Below are positions 11,679 to 24,085 of a DNA stretch of 64,000 bases, piece after piece. Position numbers and translations under genes: made by a program. The stretch covers positions 558,001 through 622,000 of the forward strand of contig NW_012236527.1 in assembly GCF_000787575.1 (NCBI RefSeq), given 5' to 3'. This stretch comes from Acytostelium subglobosum LB1 (Eukaryota; Evosea; Eumycetozoa; Acytosteliales; Acytosteliaceae). Numbering within the stretch: position 1 is the stretch's first letter; each line of letters opens with the position of its first letter. The notes beneath the pieces were generated by a model. The model made no database searches and had not been told where the DNA came from. It was given only the letters and a program-made list of their open reading frames with translations.

Positions 11679-12634
11679 TTACACGTCGTAAAGGTTCTTG
11701 GTGCCCTGGCTCCTGCTAGTTCTCAGCGAGTCCTCATGAAGAGTGTATCCAAACAGTCCTCCGGTGATCTCCATTGCTGATTTAAGTGATTTGCTGTTAG
11801 AGAGGGAGAGAGAGAGAAAGAGAGAATGGGATAAAGGGTAAATGGTAAAGGGTAAAGGAGGGGAAGGGAGAGAGAATGGTTAGTGACCGAACAAGCGAGT
11901 GATTGAGATTGGAGAGATATAACATACCCTAACCTTCTTGTGAGGTCCTCATTGTTGGCATGTCTGGTCCAAATGGCAATTCTGTCACCTGGCTTTCTGG
12001 ATTGGTAGACGAGACCACAGACGTCATCGCTTGTGTCAAAGGTCTCACCAACGCAGGCCATGACGGCTTGCAGCCACATGTTGTCGGCGGTGGCCTTGTC
12101 TCTGATGCTGACCATCCACTTGCCACCCTTCTTGTTGGCCTCGTGCTCCCACTTGGGCTCGATGCCGTCCTTGAACAGATGGAAGCTGCTGCCCGACTTG
12201 ATGGAGCTGACGGCGGGCAGGTTGTTGAACACGCACCAAAAGTCCTCGACCGTGTCGAAGCTGATGATCTTCTTGAGCTGGTCGGCCCACTGGTCCTGCG
12301 ATGTCTTTGCATTGCGGTAGTCGAACCAAAGCGACCATTTGTTCTGTAGTGGATGTTTGATAAGGTTGCTGTCCAATGGTGTTGGTTGTTGTGTTTGTTG
12401 TTGTTGCTGCTCGGTGCTGCTTGTGGTGGTGGCGGTTGTCTGTTGTGATGATTCATCGGATGAAGTAGTGGTGGCGGTTGACGTCGTCGTCGTTGTATTG
12501 TTGTCGTTGTTGTTGTTTTCGTTGTTGTCATTGTTGTTGTTGTCAATGTTGTCCGCTGCGATGGACAACTTTGCCGAGTTCTCAATGAGAGAATCAACCT
12601 GCTGGCTGCTCGATGATGATGTAGAAGTCGTCAT
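11679..12634 (-). CDS. eif4e: Translation initiation factor eIF4E
   Basis: The mRNA cap-binding protein. Two exons (12634-11928, 11793-11679) give 273 residues. After a long Ser/Thr/Asn/Gln-rich N-terminus (about 80 residues) comes the conserved core: HPLQNKWSLWFDYR, then FDTVEDFWCVFNNLPAVSSI, then the cap-stacking tryptophans in EPKWEHEANKKGGKW. The alpha-helical GETFDTSDDVCGLVYQSR segment and the KPGDRIAIWTR strand complete it. The splice adds the C-terminal helix LKSAMEITGGLFGYTLHEDS. Both cap-stacking Trp positions and the WxxxL-binding face are present, so this looks functional. The low-complexity N-terminus is longer than in animal or yeast eIF4E, as is common in dictyostelids. Confidence 0.95.
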
Positions 12635-13883
12635 TGTTATTATTATATTTTATATATATATATATATTTATATATACGAGTGATTGATTGATTGATTGAT
12701 TGATTGAGTATGTAGTAGAGAGTAGTGATGAATGTGATTGATTGATTGAGTGATTGTATAGATATTAATACTAAATATCTATTTAAACAAATAAATAACC
12801 TTGTCGGTCGGTTTGATCAAAGGTATATATGATACGATATAAGAATGAATGAATGAATGTATGACTGAATGGGTAGTTGATACTGCAAGTATGTGCAACG
12901 ATCAATCAGTCAAGCAGTCAAGTGTAAAAAAAGATAAAAAGGAATAAGTAATAGTAGTTGTATAATAGTGATAATTAGTGTGTACCTAAAGAGTGGAGTG
13001 ATAGAGAGTGATAGAGATAGAGAGTAAGTATAAGTATATGTTTATGAGTTGAGCTTTGACTGAAGTAGTGGAGGTGAACACAAGTGAATAGTTAGTTTTG
13101 AAGTAAGAGGATGGTGGACAACCAAGCACATCAACCACACACCCTTTCTTCAGCTATCACTCTCACGTCTCAGTCGCTTCCATTATGAAAAACAAAAAAG
13201 AAAACATTAAAAAAGTAGACTTTTTATAATTAATTTTTATGTTTACACACGAGTGGACGAGTGAGCGTGTGTGTCTTGTTTCTTTGGGCTTTGAGTCAAA
13301 GCGCGGGAACTCTGATCGACGACCGAATGTGTGTTGTGAGTGATTGATTTCATTGCCATGGGCGTCTATCGTCATTGTCCAATCCTATTATCATGGCATG
13401 TCTAACAATTCTGACCAATGATATACAATGTTTGAAGAAGGTTGTTGATATTCTCCTGGCTTTGGACACATTCATCATTATCAATTATCCGGATAATTAA
13501 TTGAGTATGAATATAAGTACTAGTTGTCATACTGTCCAATTGAATTGAATTAGATCACAAGTGTTTGTGATGTTGACCAAAAGGTCTGGAAACAAGTGCG
13601 CTATGTGAGTTGTTCGAACAGAACTAACTAACTAATACTAATGTTTGAGTGAATGGCGAGGTTCACAAACTTCGAAACCATCTTTGTTTGGAATGAATGT
13701 GGGTCAATTCATGAATGCATCAAGATCACGTGGGAGGTCAAAGTCATACTTTAATGCATTCGATTGGTTAGCCAATATTTATTATTATTATTATTATTAC
13801 TTGACTCGTCAATTATTCAATTGAGAGAGTAAAGGTCATAGGTGTGTCGAGCACCATAGTTAGTATACATACACAATATATAG
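12635..13883. other. Divergent promoter region between eIF4E and MPP-alpha
   Basis: About 1.25 kb separating two divergently transcribed genes. There are TA and TGAT repeats at 12645-12710, A-rich DNA at 13180-13240, a palindromic ATTATCCGGATAAT near 13485-13497, and an ATT trinucleotide run at 13775-13800 just before the plus-strand gene. No supportable gene. Confidence 0.4.
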
Positions 13884-15738
13884 ATGAATAATATAATCAA
13901 GGGATTCAGGACGGTCCAGGCGGCCGCCGCTGGTCAATCATTCTTGGCCAATATCACAAGCAGGTTTCATGTCAGTTCGAACAAGTCATTGTTATTCTCA
14001 AGGGATGATCTAAAGAACCCTTCATCACCATCATCGGCCACAGCATCATCAGCAGCCACAACAGCAGGTGCTCAACTACCACCAATCAAGAAGTTACAAC
14101 AATCACCATTCTCTCCACTATCAGAGCCTCATCCTAGATTAGCAGAATTCGTTCAACAAGCTGCTAATAACATTGTTAACAACCCAACATCAACATCAAC
14201 TACAACATCAACTACAACATCAACATCAACTACATCACAGACACAAACAACAACACAGTCATCATTAAACTTTAATAGAGCAGATACTACTACATTACCA
14301 AATGGTATACGTGTCATCTCACAACAGACCAATGAGAACGCCTGCGCAGTTGGTCTCTACATTCGTTGCGGCACAAAGTACGAGACGCCCGACAATCGAG
14401 GTGTCTTCAATCTTCTCGAGAAGATGACATTCAAGGTATGTCGGAGACTTGTGATCATTCAATAATTCAATGGAATCATTCCACTCACTCGATCAATCAA
14501 TCAATCAATCACTGGAACTATTCCACTCACTCGATCAATCAATCAAATAGGGTACAAAGAATGAATCAACAGCAGACATTGTACAAAAGTATGAGACAGT
14601 GTCTAATAATGCAATGGCATCGTCATCAAAGGATATTATGCAGATATCAGTTGAGGTATTGCGAAAGGATGTTGAGTATATAATGCGATCGTTTGCCGAT
14701 CAGATCACTTGTCCACTATTCCAACAGGAAGAGTTTGATGAGAAGAAGATGGACGCAATGCGTAGTTTTGACATGTTGTTGTCATCGCCCGACGCCTTCC
14801 TGCCCGAGATCCTGCATCAGACAGCCTATGGCGACAAGGATCTTGGCCACACGACATTCGCCAAGCCCGAGGAGTACCAGCGCATCACCACCGACACTCT
14901 GCGCCAGGCCATGCAAAACTACTTCATTGGCAAGAACATCGTCGTTTCTGCCACGGGAATCGAGCACAAGCATCTGGTGGCCTACGTCGAGAAGTACTTT
15001 AGTCACATCCCCTACGCCGCTCCCCTCCAAACACAGCAACAGCAACAGCAACCACTGGGCAACAGCGATGTGCCACAATACATTGGCGGCACCAACTTTA
15101 TAATGGCCGAGCCCAAGAGCGAGCAGGCCTACTATCTGGCCTTCCCATTCAAGGGTCTGCGATCACTGAGCGAGAGCAAGGAGCTGCTGGCCGGCTTCGT
15201 CCTGCAGTCGCTGCTGGGCGGCGGCCGCGACTACTCAACGGGCGGTCCCGGCAAGGGCATGCAGAGTCGACTCAATCTCAACGTCGTGTACCGTCTGCAG
15301 CAGGTCAAGGTCTGTTCGGCGTTCTTCAACGTCTACTCCAACACCAGTCTGTTTGGCGTGCACGTGTCCACCGACGAGGGTTACCTGATACACGCGCTCT
15401 ACCTGGTGTTGGAGCAGCTGCTTGGTCTGCGCCGTCTCATCACCGACGAGGAGGTAGAGCGCGCCAAGCGCCAACAAAAGAGTATGATTCTCATGAATCT
15501 CGAACTGCGCAATGTGCTCTGCGACGACATGGCCCGACAATTGGTGTCCACTGGCATCTGGCGCTCACCCGAAGAGATCTGCAGTGGAATGGATGCACTG
15601 ACCAAAGATGACATCCTGCGCTTCCTCGACAATCTTTTGCTCACCAACCCTACCGTCGTTGGATTCATTGGCGACAAGGACAAGGCATTGTCTAGTGATG
15701 ACATCAAGAAGGTCATCAGATCAGGCAAGTTCAAGTAA
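13884..15738 (+). CDS. mppA: Mitochondrial processing peptidase, alpha subunit
   Basis: The non-catalytic partner of the peptidase that removes mitochondrial presequences. Two exons (13884-14435, 14551-15738) joined at FNLLEKMTFK/GTKNESTADI give 579 residues. The start MNNIIKGFRTVQAAAAG resembles a presequence. A Thr/Ser repeat follows at about residues 95-130. The inverted zinc motif HxxEH of the beta subunit is absent at the matching place (NLLEK). The glycine-rich loop typical of alpha (LLGGGRDYSTGGPGKGMQSR) is present. Both M16-type halves are complete. It is the only plus-strand gene in the first 47 kb. The alpha-versus-beta decision rests on these two motifs and is firm. Confidence 0.93.
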
Positions 15739-15861
15739 ATCCAGTGACTCGAGTCAGTTGATGAATGAGTGAACAACAATCCAAAGCGCGTCAATACTCG
15801 ATGTTCTTTATTGTTGTTGTAGTTGTTGTTGGACAATGGTCCAAGGTCTAAATGGAGACTC

Positions 15862-18204
15862 CTAGAGGAGGATACAGGCAAGGAGTGCGGTGGCAACAAG
15901 CACCCAATAGACAATCAATGTGGAGCTGCCTGATGTGGTGGTACCGGATAGGGTGGTGGTCGTGGTACTGGTTGGGTTCACTGTTGTCGTGGACTGCTTG
16001 GTTGTGCCTGTGGTGGTCGTGGACGGGCCATTGGTCGTAGTGGACGAGCCATCGGTGGTAGTGGACGCGGCAGTTGTTGTAGTTGATGTAGAAGTGGATG
16101 TAGAAGAAGGTGTGGCTGTTGTCGAGGTAGTAGAAGAAGACGATAATGACTGGCAACCCTCTGGCAATGGACTGATATCAAAGAACTCACAAGCACTGGC
16201 CTTACTGTTGCAGACACCATACTGACAGGTGGCATTGGCAGGGATACATGTCCTGGGGAACTGGACGCATCCAAGACGGTCATCACACAGATATTCCACG
16301 CAGAAGTCACTTGCGGTGCAGTTCCTCTTGATCATGGTGCATCCCTCTTCCTTGTCACAGATTCCAATCAAACATCTTCCCAGGTCTGGACAGATGGTCT
16401 GGTTGTGGTAACAGCCCTTAACTGGATCACAGTAGTCACTGGTGCAGGGGTTACCATCATCACACGAGTTGGGGGTGTATGTGCAGTTACCTCCTTGACA
16501 CTTGGGGATGGAGCACAAGTTGGAATTGTTGCACATCTTGTCAATATCCACACAACCACCAGACTTGGGGATACATCTCTGACAGGTGCCATCACACTTG
16601 ACTGGATCGTGGGAGATCACTCCGGTCTTCGGGTCGCACAAGTCGACTGTGCAGGGGTTGTTGTCACTTGGGTCGATATCCTCGTAGACGCACTTTTGGT
16701 TGACACAGGTGGCGGTCATACATGGTGGGGTCTTGGTTGGGTCACAGCAGTTGCAGGCTTCAGTATCGAGGGTCTTGGTCGCGCAGCCTACATTCGGCTC
16801 ACAGTAGGCGATCATACATTCTGGCAATGGGTCCGATGGAGTGCAGTTCCTGAGGTTGGAGAAGCATCCCTTCTCGCGATCACAGAAGTACACCTGGCAA
16901 ACGTCGTCACCAGTGCAGTTCTTTGGCGTGCGGACACACTCTCCTTTTACACAGCTCACATCAGTGCATGCGTCAGGTGCAACGCACTTGGGCTTGTACT
17001 GGCAACCTCCCTCGGTAACGTTGCAGCCGACCAGCTCTTGGCACTCGATCTCTGGACAATGGGCATCTCCAACCATCACACAGTCTCCACCAACACAGGC
17101 GTACTCGTGACATGGATCGGCCAAATTCTGCTTCTCACAAGTAATTTTAGTATGAGTGCAGTAAGCCTTGATGTTGTATAGGTTCACGCCAGCCAAGTTA
17201 CTTGGTGGGCAGGCATCGATGGTACATGCGTCTGTGTCGCCACAGGTCTCCTGAGCGATACAACATGATGATCCATCTCCATTGCAAACTCCACAGTAAT
17301 CATAGACCAGACACTTCATGCCAATGTTGGTAGTGATGTTCATAGTGGACACATCAGTGTGTCTGTTGCAATGATAAAAGTCAACTGGATATGTGTTGCC
17401 CTTCATTTGATTGATGGATAGATTGAGTGTTAGTAATAGAGCTTCGATTAGTGGCTCTGAATCAAACAGACTTACAATGGCAAGATTAAGGTTGGCCATG
17501 GAAGAAAGGTTCAAAGAGCTTGACATGAATGGATGGATACCTCCAAGGTCCACGACCAATTTGTTGTTGACAAAGACCCAAGAGTCGTCAGTGGCGCCAA
17601 AGGTGAGTACTTCATTGCCTTGGTAGGTGAAGAAGGCATTCAACTTGAAACAAAAGTGGAAGTTCTGGTATGTGCCATTGGCGTCATGGTAGATTGTCGC
17701 GGGCTTGCCACTGTCCCATCCCAAGTGATTGATTGGATAGAAGGTATTGTAGACACTTTGGTAGATGCCAGTGGCCTCGTCCAACAAGTTGAATGTGAGA
17801 TTGTATGGAATGAATTGAGTAATCTCATTATAGAGAGCAAAGAATGTTTCAAACGTCTCAGCGTCTAATATCCTGGCCTGCTCCAAATCAGAGTTCTTGG
17901 ATAGCATAGGTATCCTGGTCTCTGGATTCAGGGCTGATCCCACCATGTTGGCTGAGAGGCCACTAATTTGGCTGGTGTCTGGTTCAAAGTTTACATTCTT
18001 TGATGGCAATTGATCAAATATTGGAACTGGCAATGAGTAGGACTCTGAGAGATATAATAATTTATTTGAGTTAGTGTGTGATCAGAGGTGTGGTGGTAAG
18101 TGGGTGGGGTGGGATGATTCCATGTACATACTTGGTCTTTGTGCGGAGATTGCAACAATGGATAGCAATGTTAATGCTAGTAATGATTTAGAGTTTATAA
18201 TCAT
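15862..18204 (-). CDS. Psi-family (prespore-inducing-factor-like) PA14/Cys-rich membrane protein
   Basis: Two exons: 18204-18132 encodes a signal peptide (LLALTLLSIVAISAQRP) and 18044-15862 the rest; 751 residues. A PA14-like domain covers roughly residues 60-260, including CFKLNAFFTYQGNEVLTFG and DSWVFVNNKLVVDLGG. About 14 Cys-rich CTDC-type repeats follow (for example CTSDYCDPVKGC and CTVDLCDPKTG). After a Thr/Ser stalk comes a hydrophobic C-terminus (LIVYWVLVATALLACILL). This is the layout of dictyostelid psi proteins, a secreted or surface family that includes the prespore-cell-inducing factor of D. discoideum. Which member it matches cannot be said. The stalk may be O-glycosylated, and the hydrophobic end may be a membrane helix or GPI signal. 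Confidence 0.88.
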
Positions 18205-19231
18205 TATGTATTTTACAAATAATTAAGAAGATAGAGATAATATTTAATTGACATCCATCACCTTACCTAGGTCATCTTTTATACTTTTTCGACAAAGTCC
18301 TTTCCCTCAGCAACTCTCCTGCGGGAGTTACTTGACGAGTGTCACAAAAATCCGGAAACAGGTTTATTGGCTAAGCTTGGTTTTTTAGGACCCACTTTGA
18401 GGTGGGGCTTTGTTGATGTCACTTTCTTAATAAACGCTTGGTCTGATAAATCAAGTATAATCTGCAAACAACTAAATTTCTAAAATTGGATTGGTCATGC
18501 GACACAGCCCATTGCTTGGCAGTCACGTCGTTTACATTTGCGAAATGTTTGACGTTGGCTGACAAGTACCGCATCCGCTCTCACTATGATCATCATTCAT
18601 TTGGTGAAGGTCTATCCAAAGATTATTATAATCCATCCTCAATCTTTAAACAATCAAACAAACAATCATTCAATCAATCTTTCCACCCATTCAATCCATC
18701 AAACAGTCAATCAATGAATACAACCCAAACATAATCTTACGTTCGATCGATCTTTTGTCGACCATGATGATGTATTGATCGTGTCTATCCCAAAGATGAT
18801 GTCACGTAATGGGGAGGTAAATCAATAATGACCACGTCACTACTCGTCCAGCGTTCAGGACCTAGCCAAACATGTTAGAGTGCCTTTACCAGACATGTAC
18901 GGAATAATTGCCTGGCGATGGTGAATCTCCAGGTCCGTGTTGCCTATCTAGTTGTTGTGGTGGTGTTTGGGAGTTTGATTTGCTTGATGTACCAATAGCT
19001 GTACATGGAGTTGGAGTAGTAGTAGTATTAGTAGATGTTGTGCCAGCTGACGTGGTTAATATTGTATCAGTCTTGTACACTTATCTGGTAATGGATTGTG
19101 ATTGATTGAATTGGACATCCAAGTCGATCCTCCACATATTATCCAAACAGAAATCATATTGAAAGGAACATCAGCCTCTCTCATTCATTACATCCACAAC
19201 AACTTTATTCAATGATTGATCGTGGTCACCT
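18205..19231. other. Intergenic stretch upstream of psi-like gene
   Basis: About 1 kb. It includes an AT-rich promoter-like zone at 18205-18290 and mixed sequence with short C/A-rich repeats at 18640-18730. A minus-strand Thr/Pro-rich open frame at 18886-19080 lacks splice or start context. I see no gene. Confidence 0.35.
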
Positions 19232-20900
19232 TTAAGTGAGTAGTGTCATTGCAACGGACAAAATGAGACAGATACATGACCAATGATCTATGTTGCCACC
19301 TGATGGCACGTTTGTTGTTGTGGTAGTAATAGGAGTAGCAGTTGTTGTAGTAGTAGTAGCAGTTATTGTAGTAGTGTTTGTTATTGGGATAACAGGTACG
19401 GCTAACTCACAATAAAGACCTGTAAAGCCATCATGACAATGGCACAAGTAGGTTTGATTGCCACCGTTTGACTGCTCTGTAATGCAATCACCATGCTTGC
19501 TACAATTCATGTAGCAACCAAATACACTACAGTCTTCCGTTGACTGATAGTTTGGCTCGCATTGGCACTCACCACCCTTGCAGACACCATGCCCAGAGCA
19601 GTTGGACAAGCACAAATTGATCTGGCAAGTGTCGCCCGAGTGGTTCGAGTTACAATGACACACGCCCATTAGACAACTACCCTGTCCATTGCAGTCGTCA
19701 TCGCAGATTGTCTTGTAGGTCAACTCGATATAGTCTCTGCTGGTGACCAATGTCAGGATGCTGTTGGATGTGTTGATTGAGCGGCCAATCACATCAGAAT
19801 AAACTGATGTTGGAATGTCACTAAAGAATGATATGAAGTTGGTCTTCATGCCTGCTCTTGTACCAGCTCCAATTACTGCCAATCCACTATCGTCGGTGCC
19901 GATGAAGAATATCTGACCTTGGACTGGGTCGTAGGCGGCAGCGGCACATTCATATAATAATCCGCTGGTTGAGATTGTCATGTTGTAGGATAGAGTTGAG
20001 ATCGTAGACATCGTTGTTGCTGTCGCCGAGTACTTTAGTATGTGCATGGTACTAGCATAGTTCTTTTGTTTGGCACAGATGAACAATAGACAATTGGTTG
20101 TATCCATTGTCATTGCACCAATGTTTAGCAATGAGCTATTCTTGAATATGGTTGGTTGAATAGTCAGATTATTCATGTTGAATGTAGCAATGCTACCATT
20201 AGTATCTGCAACGAATAGTAAACCATTCTTATTATCTTGTGCACTGTTGTATGAATGAATGAATGATTGTATGTTAGTTAGTGTCTTTGAATGATTGATT
20301 GGTATACCATAATACTTACAAAGTCCATCCACCTTCTACGAGATCATTGATATCGATTGATGATAGTGTAGAGGGGATATCATTTGTAGTGATGTTGATC
20401 AGTAAGTAGTATAACTTCTTGTGGATCGAGTCGATTATGAACACTTTGGTATCGTCTTTGCCCACAAAGGTGAATGCTCCATCAGATATAATATCTAATG
20501 GTATGGAGCCATTTGTGAATGGTATGGTGCCAGATGTGAATGGTTCCGAAAGATTACTCCATAGTATATTGAATGAAGTGATTGAGTAGATCACATCACC
20601 GACATTGGTCGATGACCAAGCAGCTACATTATCTTTAGCATTCAAATTAATATAACTACTTGTTGGTGTTATTGTCGAACCTTCAGTGTAGTTGGATGGA
20701 TATGATGTATTGTAAACATCAATATATCTAATATAACTTAGTACATAGTGGTCATTGTTGTTGATCTGCATAGGGATGGCTGTCTCACAGAGTCTATCAA
20801 TATTTCCAAGCCTTAGGACACGTGCTTCAAATCCACTTTGTCCACTTGATATTGTTATAGTTGTAGTAAATAGTATAATAGTAAAGATATAAATATACAT
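19232..20900 (-). CDS. Surface protein with EGF-like repeats and probable GPI signal
   Basis: Two exons (20900-20320, 20243-19232) give 530 residues. A leader (MYIYIFTIILFTTTITISSG) is followed by a beta-propeller-like region of about 350 residues with short repeated strands (GLLFVADTNGSIATFN, AYDPVQGQIFFIGTDDSG). Three to four EGF-like modules come next (CNGQGSCLMGVCHC, CSGHGVCKGGECQC, CSKHGDCI...YLCHC). A Thr-rich stalk and a hydrophobic tail (CICLILSVAMTLL) end the protein without a basic cytoplasmic segment, which fits GPI anchoring. Dictyostelids have many such EGF-containing adhesion proteins (the ComC/tiger-like set); I cannot assign an orthologue. The splice F/AQDNKNGLLF restores the propeller frame. 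Confidence 0.82.
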
Positions 20901-21451
20901 TATTTGTTTGATTATTTGTTTAATTGATCGATTGATGTAGATCAAGTAGGGTAACACCTGTCACATGTCAACGATCAGTCGTTAGAATTGAGGGAAAATG
21001 AGGCAGATATTTTTTTTGGTCATGGTCTCGTTTCATGATTCATGACGACAATCATTTCCAAATAAGACGGCCATCTATTTCTGCTATTGCCAATGCTGGA
21101 ATCCATTTGAACCATTGTTTGTTGTTTTCATTATTACTACCTCCATTAGATATTTTTGAACCGAGTGGAAGTTGGAGCTAAAAGGACCCGTGGACGTCCG
21201 TTGTCCTTGAGGTTAATGGATTCAAAAGAAATATGAGTCTGCCTTGGTTGACTAGCATGGTCAGTTTGACTTATTGTTGTGATTCTACACCATGGATGAT
21301 GATGTCCTCCGATCGTGATGATACTCGAGTTTGTTTGGCAAATTGAAGATACTGAGATTGATGAGGGTTAATGTTAAGTTTATTATGTTTGGATGTGAAG
21401 GCAAGGATATCAAAGGTGGATTGTTAGGATTGAGGGTTGAGGGTTGAGGGT
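20901..21451. other. Intergenic stretch
   Basis: Upstream of the EGF-like gene and 3' flank of the first FNIP gene. A GAGGGTTGAGGGTT repeat lies at 21424-21450 next to the FNIP stop codon. No supportable gene. Confidence 0.4.
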
Positions 21452-23578
21452 TTACTTTCGTTTGAATAAATAATGTCCAAGATAGAGAGCTGGAAGTAGT
21501 GATACTATTGCTGTTGTTGCCAATTCCATCCAAGACCATTGTCTGTCGATAATGGAGGTTGAGGTGGCGACCATGGTGGGCACAGTTGTAAGGTCAATGG
21601 ATTTAAATTTGATTGTTTGTTGAACTTGATGATCCATTAGAAGGAGATTATCTGGGGAGACACGACACATTGAATGAACGCTTGATTGTACTCCTTGATG
21701 TAGTTGGTCTGTAAAAGATATATTGCGTACTGTAATGGATTGGGATCTGTGATCCAATCGAGTGAAGATTATGTTGAAATCAATGACGTTGGGATAAGTT
21801 GAGAACAAATGCTTGATGATCTTTTTCTTTGATGAAGGAGTGTTATCATTTGGTAGATGAAATCCAATTGTGATCCAATTCAAATGGATATCAAGTGATG
21901 GAAAAGTGATTGGTTGACCATCGATGGTCATGTCAAAGCCTGCATCTGATCGCATCTTGACCACATGTGATGCGAATATGACAATTCCTCCAAGGGACTT
22001 CGGAAGGTTGTCTTTCTTCAAGGAACTGATACTTGGAGTCTCCAAGCTAATCAGTCCATTTGGAAGATTGACGAGTGGCTGTACAAATACCGGACCCATC
22101 CTCAACTCTGTGATTGAATCTGGTAGTGAGTTTGGTAACAACTTCTGATTGAAGGAGTGACCACAATCCAAATGTTTAAGAGTGGACGGGAGTACTCCAG
22201 GCTCAATCACTTGGTTGAATAGAGAACCCAAGTTTAATATGGTGATGGAGGAGTTCTTCAAGTTGATTCCAAAGAATGATCCAATGGGCAGATTAAAGTA
22301 TACACCCAAATAGAGATCTGTGACCGATCTGGGAATTGGTAAATGCTCCATATTTTCTTCAAGCCATATCATTGGACTGATTGACAATGTATGAACAGAT
22401 GATGGAATGTCATCAATATGCATTGGTCTCAAAAGAAAAGAAGAGATATTCAATTCAGTGATTGATTGATGTTCCTTGAGAGTAAAGTCTGGCAGGTAGT
22501 TTTGTCCAATCGCCAATGACTTGAGTGAGAGTGGAAGTAGACCATCAAGTGGTTGAGAAAACATGTCTCCAAACACAAGGTTCGTCAACGATACAGGCAA
22601 AGTATCTGATTTGATGGGTTGATTGAAATGGAAGCTGAACTTCAAAGTGAGAAGAGACTGGGGCAATGTCAAGGGTTCGATCACTTGGTTGAACATATCT
22701 CCAAACTCCAACTCGGTAAGTGATGAAGGGAGGGTACCTGGCTCCACTGGTTGGTTGAAACAGTAACCAAACCTCAAAGTCAGCAATGATGGAGGGAGCC
22801 AAACATTTTCATCAAGAGGTAAATTGAACAGCTCTCCAAACTCTAGCGACGTGAGGGAGGATGGCAGTGAGTTTGGTGCAATGGGATGATTGAAACTAAT
22901 GCCACATTTCAATGATGTGAGTGATGGGAACTTGTTTGCAAGATATTTGCCAAGCTGTTGATCAAAGCAATGGCTGAGTGTGACTGTCTTGATCTGATTT
23001 GGCGATTGATAGGTCACTTGAGAACACTTGAGTACCCTTGGTGGTAGTTGCTCGGCCATCTCCTTCTCAATGTGCATCTTGAGATTCATCAGCATTATGT
23101 GATGCCTTTTCTCTACACTTTGTTGAGCCTCAATCAGCTTAGATTGATGTAATGATTTGAATACGGCCACCTCATCGACGTCAATCTGATCAAGTAATTC
23201 TTGGTATTGTTGCCATTGGTCTTGAAGAATCTGCTCTATATTCGGAAGGTCGGGCACTGTCTCTTTCCAGAGTTGTGCAAAGCGTTCATAAGCGACCTTC
23301 CCGTTTAAAAAGTTGAGAGCGTTGTTGTCTCCATCGAAAAATACTTGTAGCAGTTGTAGAAGACGGAACCTCTCAACATTGCCACCAACCAACAACTGTA
23401 CATTATCTGTTGAGTTGAAGTTGTCCAATACACTGTTCATTATAGTATAGAATCGTTTGCAAGTGAGACCTAAACAGATGATATCCATTCCATTAGCCAT
23501 TAGATAAACCGGTAGATCTACTTTGGAAATAAGTATATCAAAGATATATTTGATTGCAATGTTTGGTAAGGTCTCCAT
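21452..23578 (-). CDS. FNIP-repeat protein 1, with C-terminal membrane helix
   Basis: A single exon of 708 residues; the ATG at 23578 (METLPNIAIKYIFDILISK) is the first in frame and starts an F-box-like helix. A Gln/Glu-rich coiled region (about 100-200) follows. Then come at least ten FNIP repeats of about 22 residues (LPSSLTSLEFGELFNLPLD, LPPSLLTLRFGYCFNQPV). The C-terminus is a membrane helix (TTAIVSLLPALYLGHYLF) ending in KRK. FNIP repeats are leucine-rich-repeat-like solenoids greatly expanded in dictyostelids; their targets are mostly unknown. An F-box would suggest a ubiquitin-ligase adaptor, but the tail anchor argues for a membrane location. It is the first of three tandem paralogues. 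Confidence 0.88.
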   Translation of the reverse strand: METLPNIAIKYIFDILISKVDLPVYLMANGMDIICLGLTCKRFYTIMNSVLDNFNSTDNVQLLVGGNVERFRLLQLLQVFFDGDNNALNFLNGKVAYERFAQLWKETVPDLPNIEQILQDQWQQYQELLDQIDVDEVAVFKSLHQSKLIEAQQSVEKRHHIMLMNLKMHIEKEMAEQLPPRVLKCSQVTYQSPNQIKTVTLSHCFDQQLGKYLANKFPSLTSLKCGISFNHPIAPNSLPSSLTSLEFGELFNLPLDENVWLPPSLLTLRFGYCFNQPVEPGTLPSSLTELEFGDMFNQVIEPLTLPQSLLTLKFSFHFNQPIKSDTLPVSLTNLVFGDMFSQPLDGLLPLSLKSLAIGQNYLPDFTLKEHQSITELNISSFLLRPMHIDDIPSSVHTLSISPMIWLEENMEHLPIPRSVTDLYLGVYFNLPIGSFFGINLKNSSITILNLGSLFNQVIEPGVLPSTLKHLDCGHSFNQKLLPNSLPDSITELRMGPVFVQPLVNLPNGLISLETPSISSLKKDNLPKSLGGIVIFASHVVKMRSDAGFDMTIDGQPITFPSLDIHLNWITIGFHLPNDNTPSSKKKIIKHLFSTYPNVIDFNIIFTRLDHRSQSITVRNISFTDQLHQGVQSSVHSMCRVSPDNLLLMDHQVQQTIKFKSIDLTTVPTMVATSTSIIDRQWSWMELATTAIVSLLPALYLGHYLFKRK

Positions 23579-24085
23579 TATTGGTTGCAATGTTAATATA
23601 TATATATATATAATCTCTATATATCTATTTATATGTATATATATTATCTTGATTGAATGACAAACAAATGAGTGGAGAACCTTGTTTTCTCAACATCATC
23701 TGAAAAGTCACATGGCAAAAACAACACGATCACTTTCGGTGTCCATGAGTTTTACTTAGTGATTGTTTATAAACTCGGATAATATAGATTAAGATATTTT
23801 GATTATTGGCGACTCCAATCTGGAGTGATCGTCTCGAACCAATGCTCAAGACTGGACCAAACTTTGTCCATTCTATGATAGAATGGTCGACCAATAAAAC
23901 CTACTTCTTTGATGTTGTCATTGGCAAAAGGGTAAAGACCATCCTTTGTCCACATCACTAAAATATTTGATACTATATATCACAATAACAAGTCGTTCAT
24001 TTTCATCATTGTATGAATATATATAAATATTTATTATTTTTATTATTATTATTCTTTGTTGAAGAATATGGAAATGGTCCTACTT
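23579..24085. other. Intergenic stretch between FNIP genes 1 and 2
   Basis: AT-rich upstream block with TA repeats (23600-23650) for FNIP gene 1, then unique sequence. A TTATT run at 24030-24055 precedes the stop of FNIP gene 2. No gene. Confidence 0.4.

Noticed and set aside
11929-12597. Second long minus-strand frame inside eIF4E
   Set aside because: A +1 shadow of the eIF4E coding frame, with Arg/Thr-rich artefactual composition.
18886-19105. Thr/Pro-rich minus-strand frame, thought of as a lost GPI-stalk exon
   Set aside because: Too short and low in complexity; no acceptor, leader or hydrophobic tail follows.
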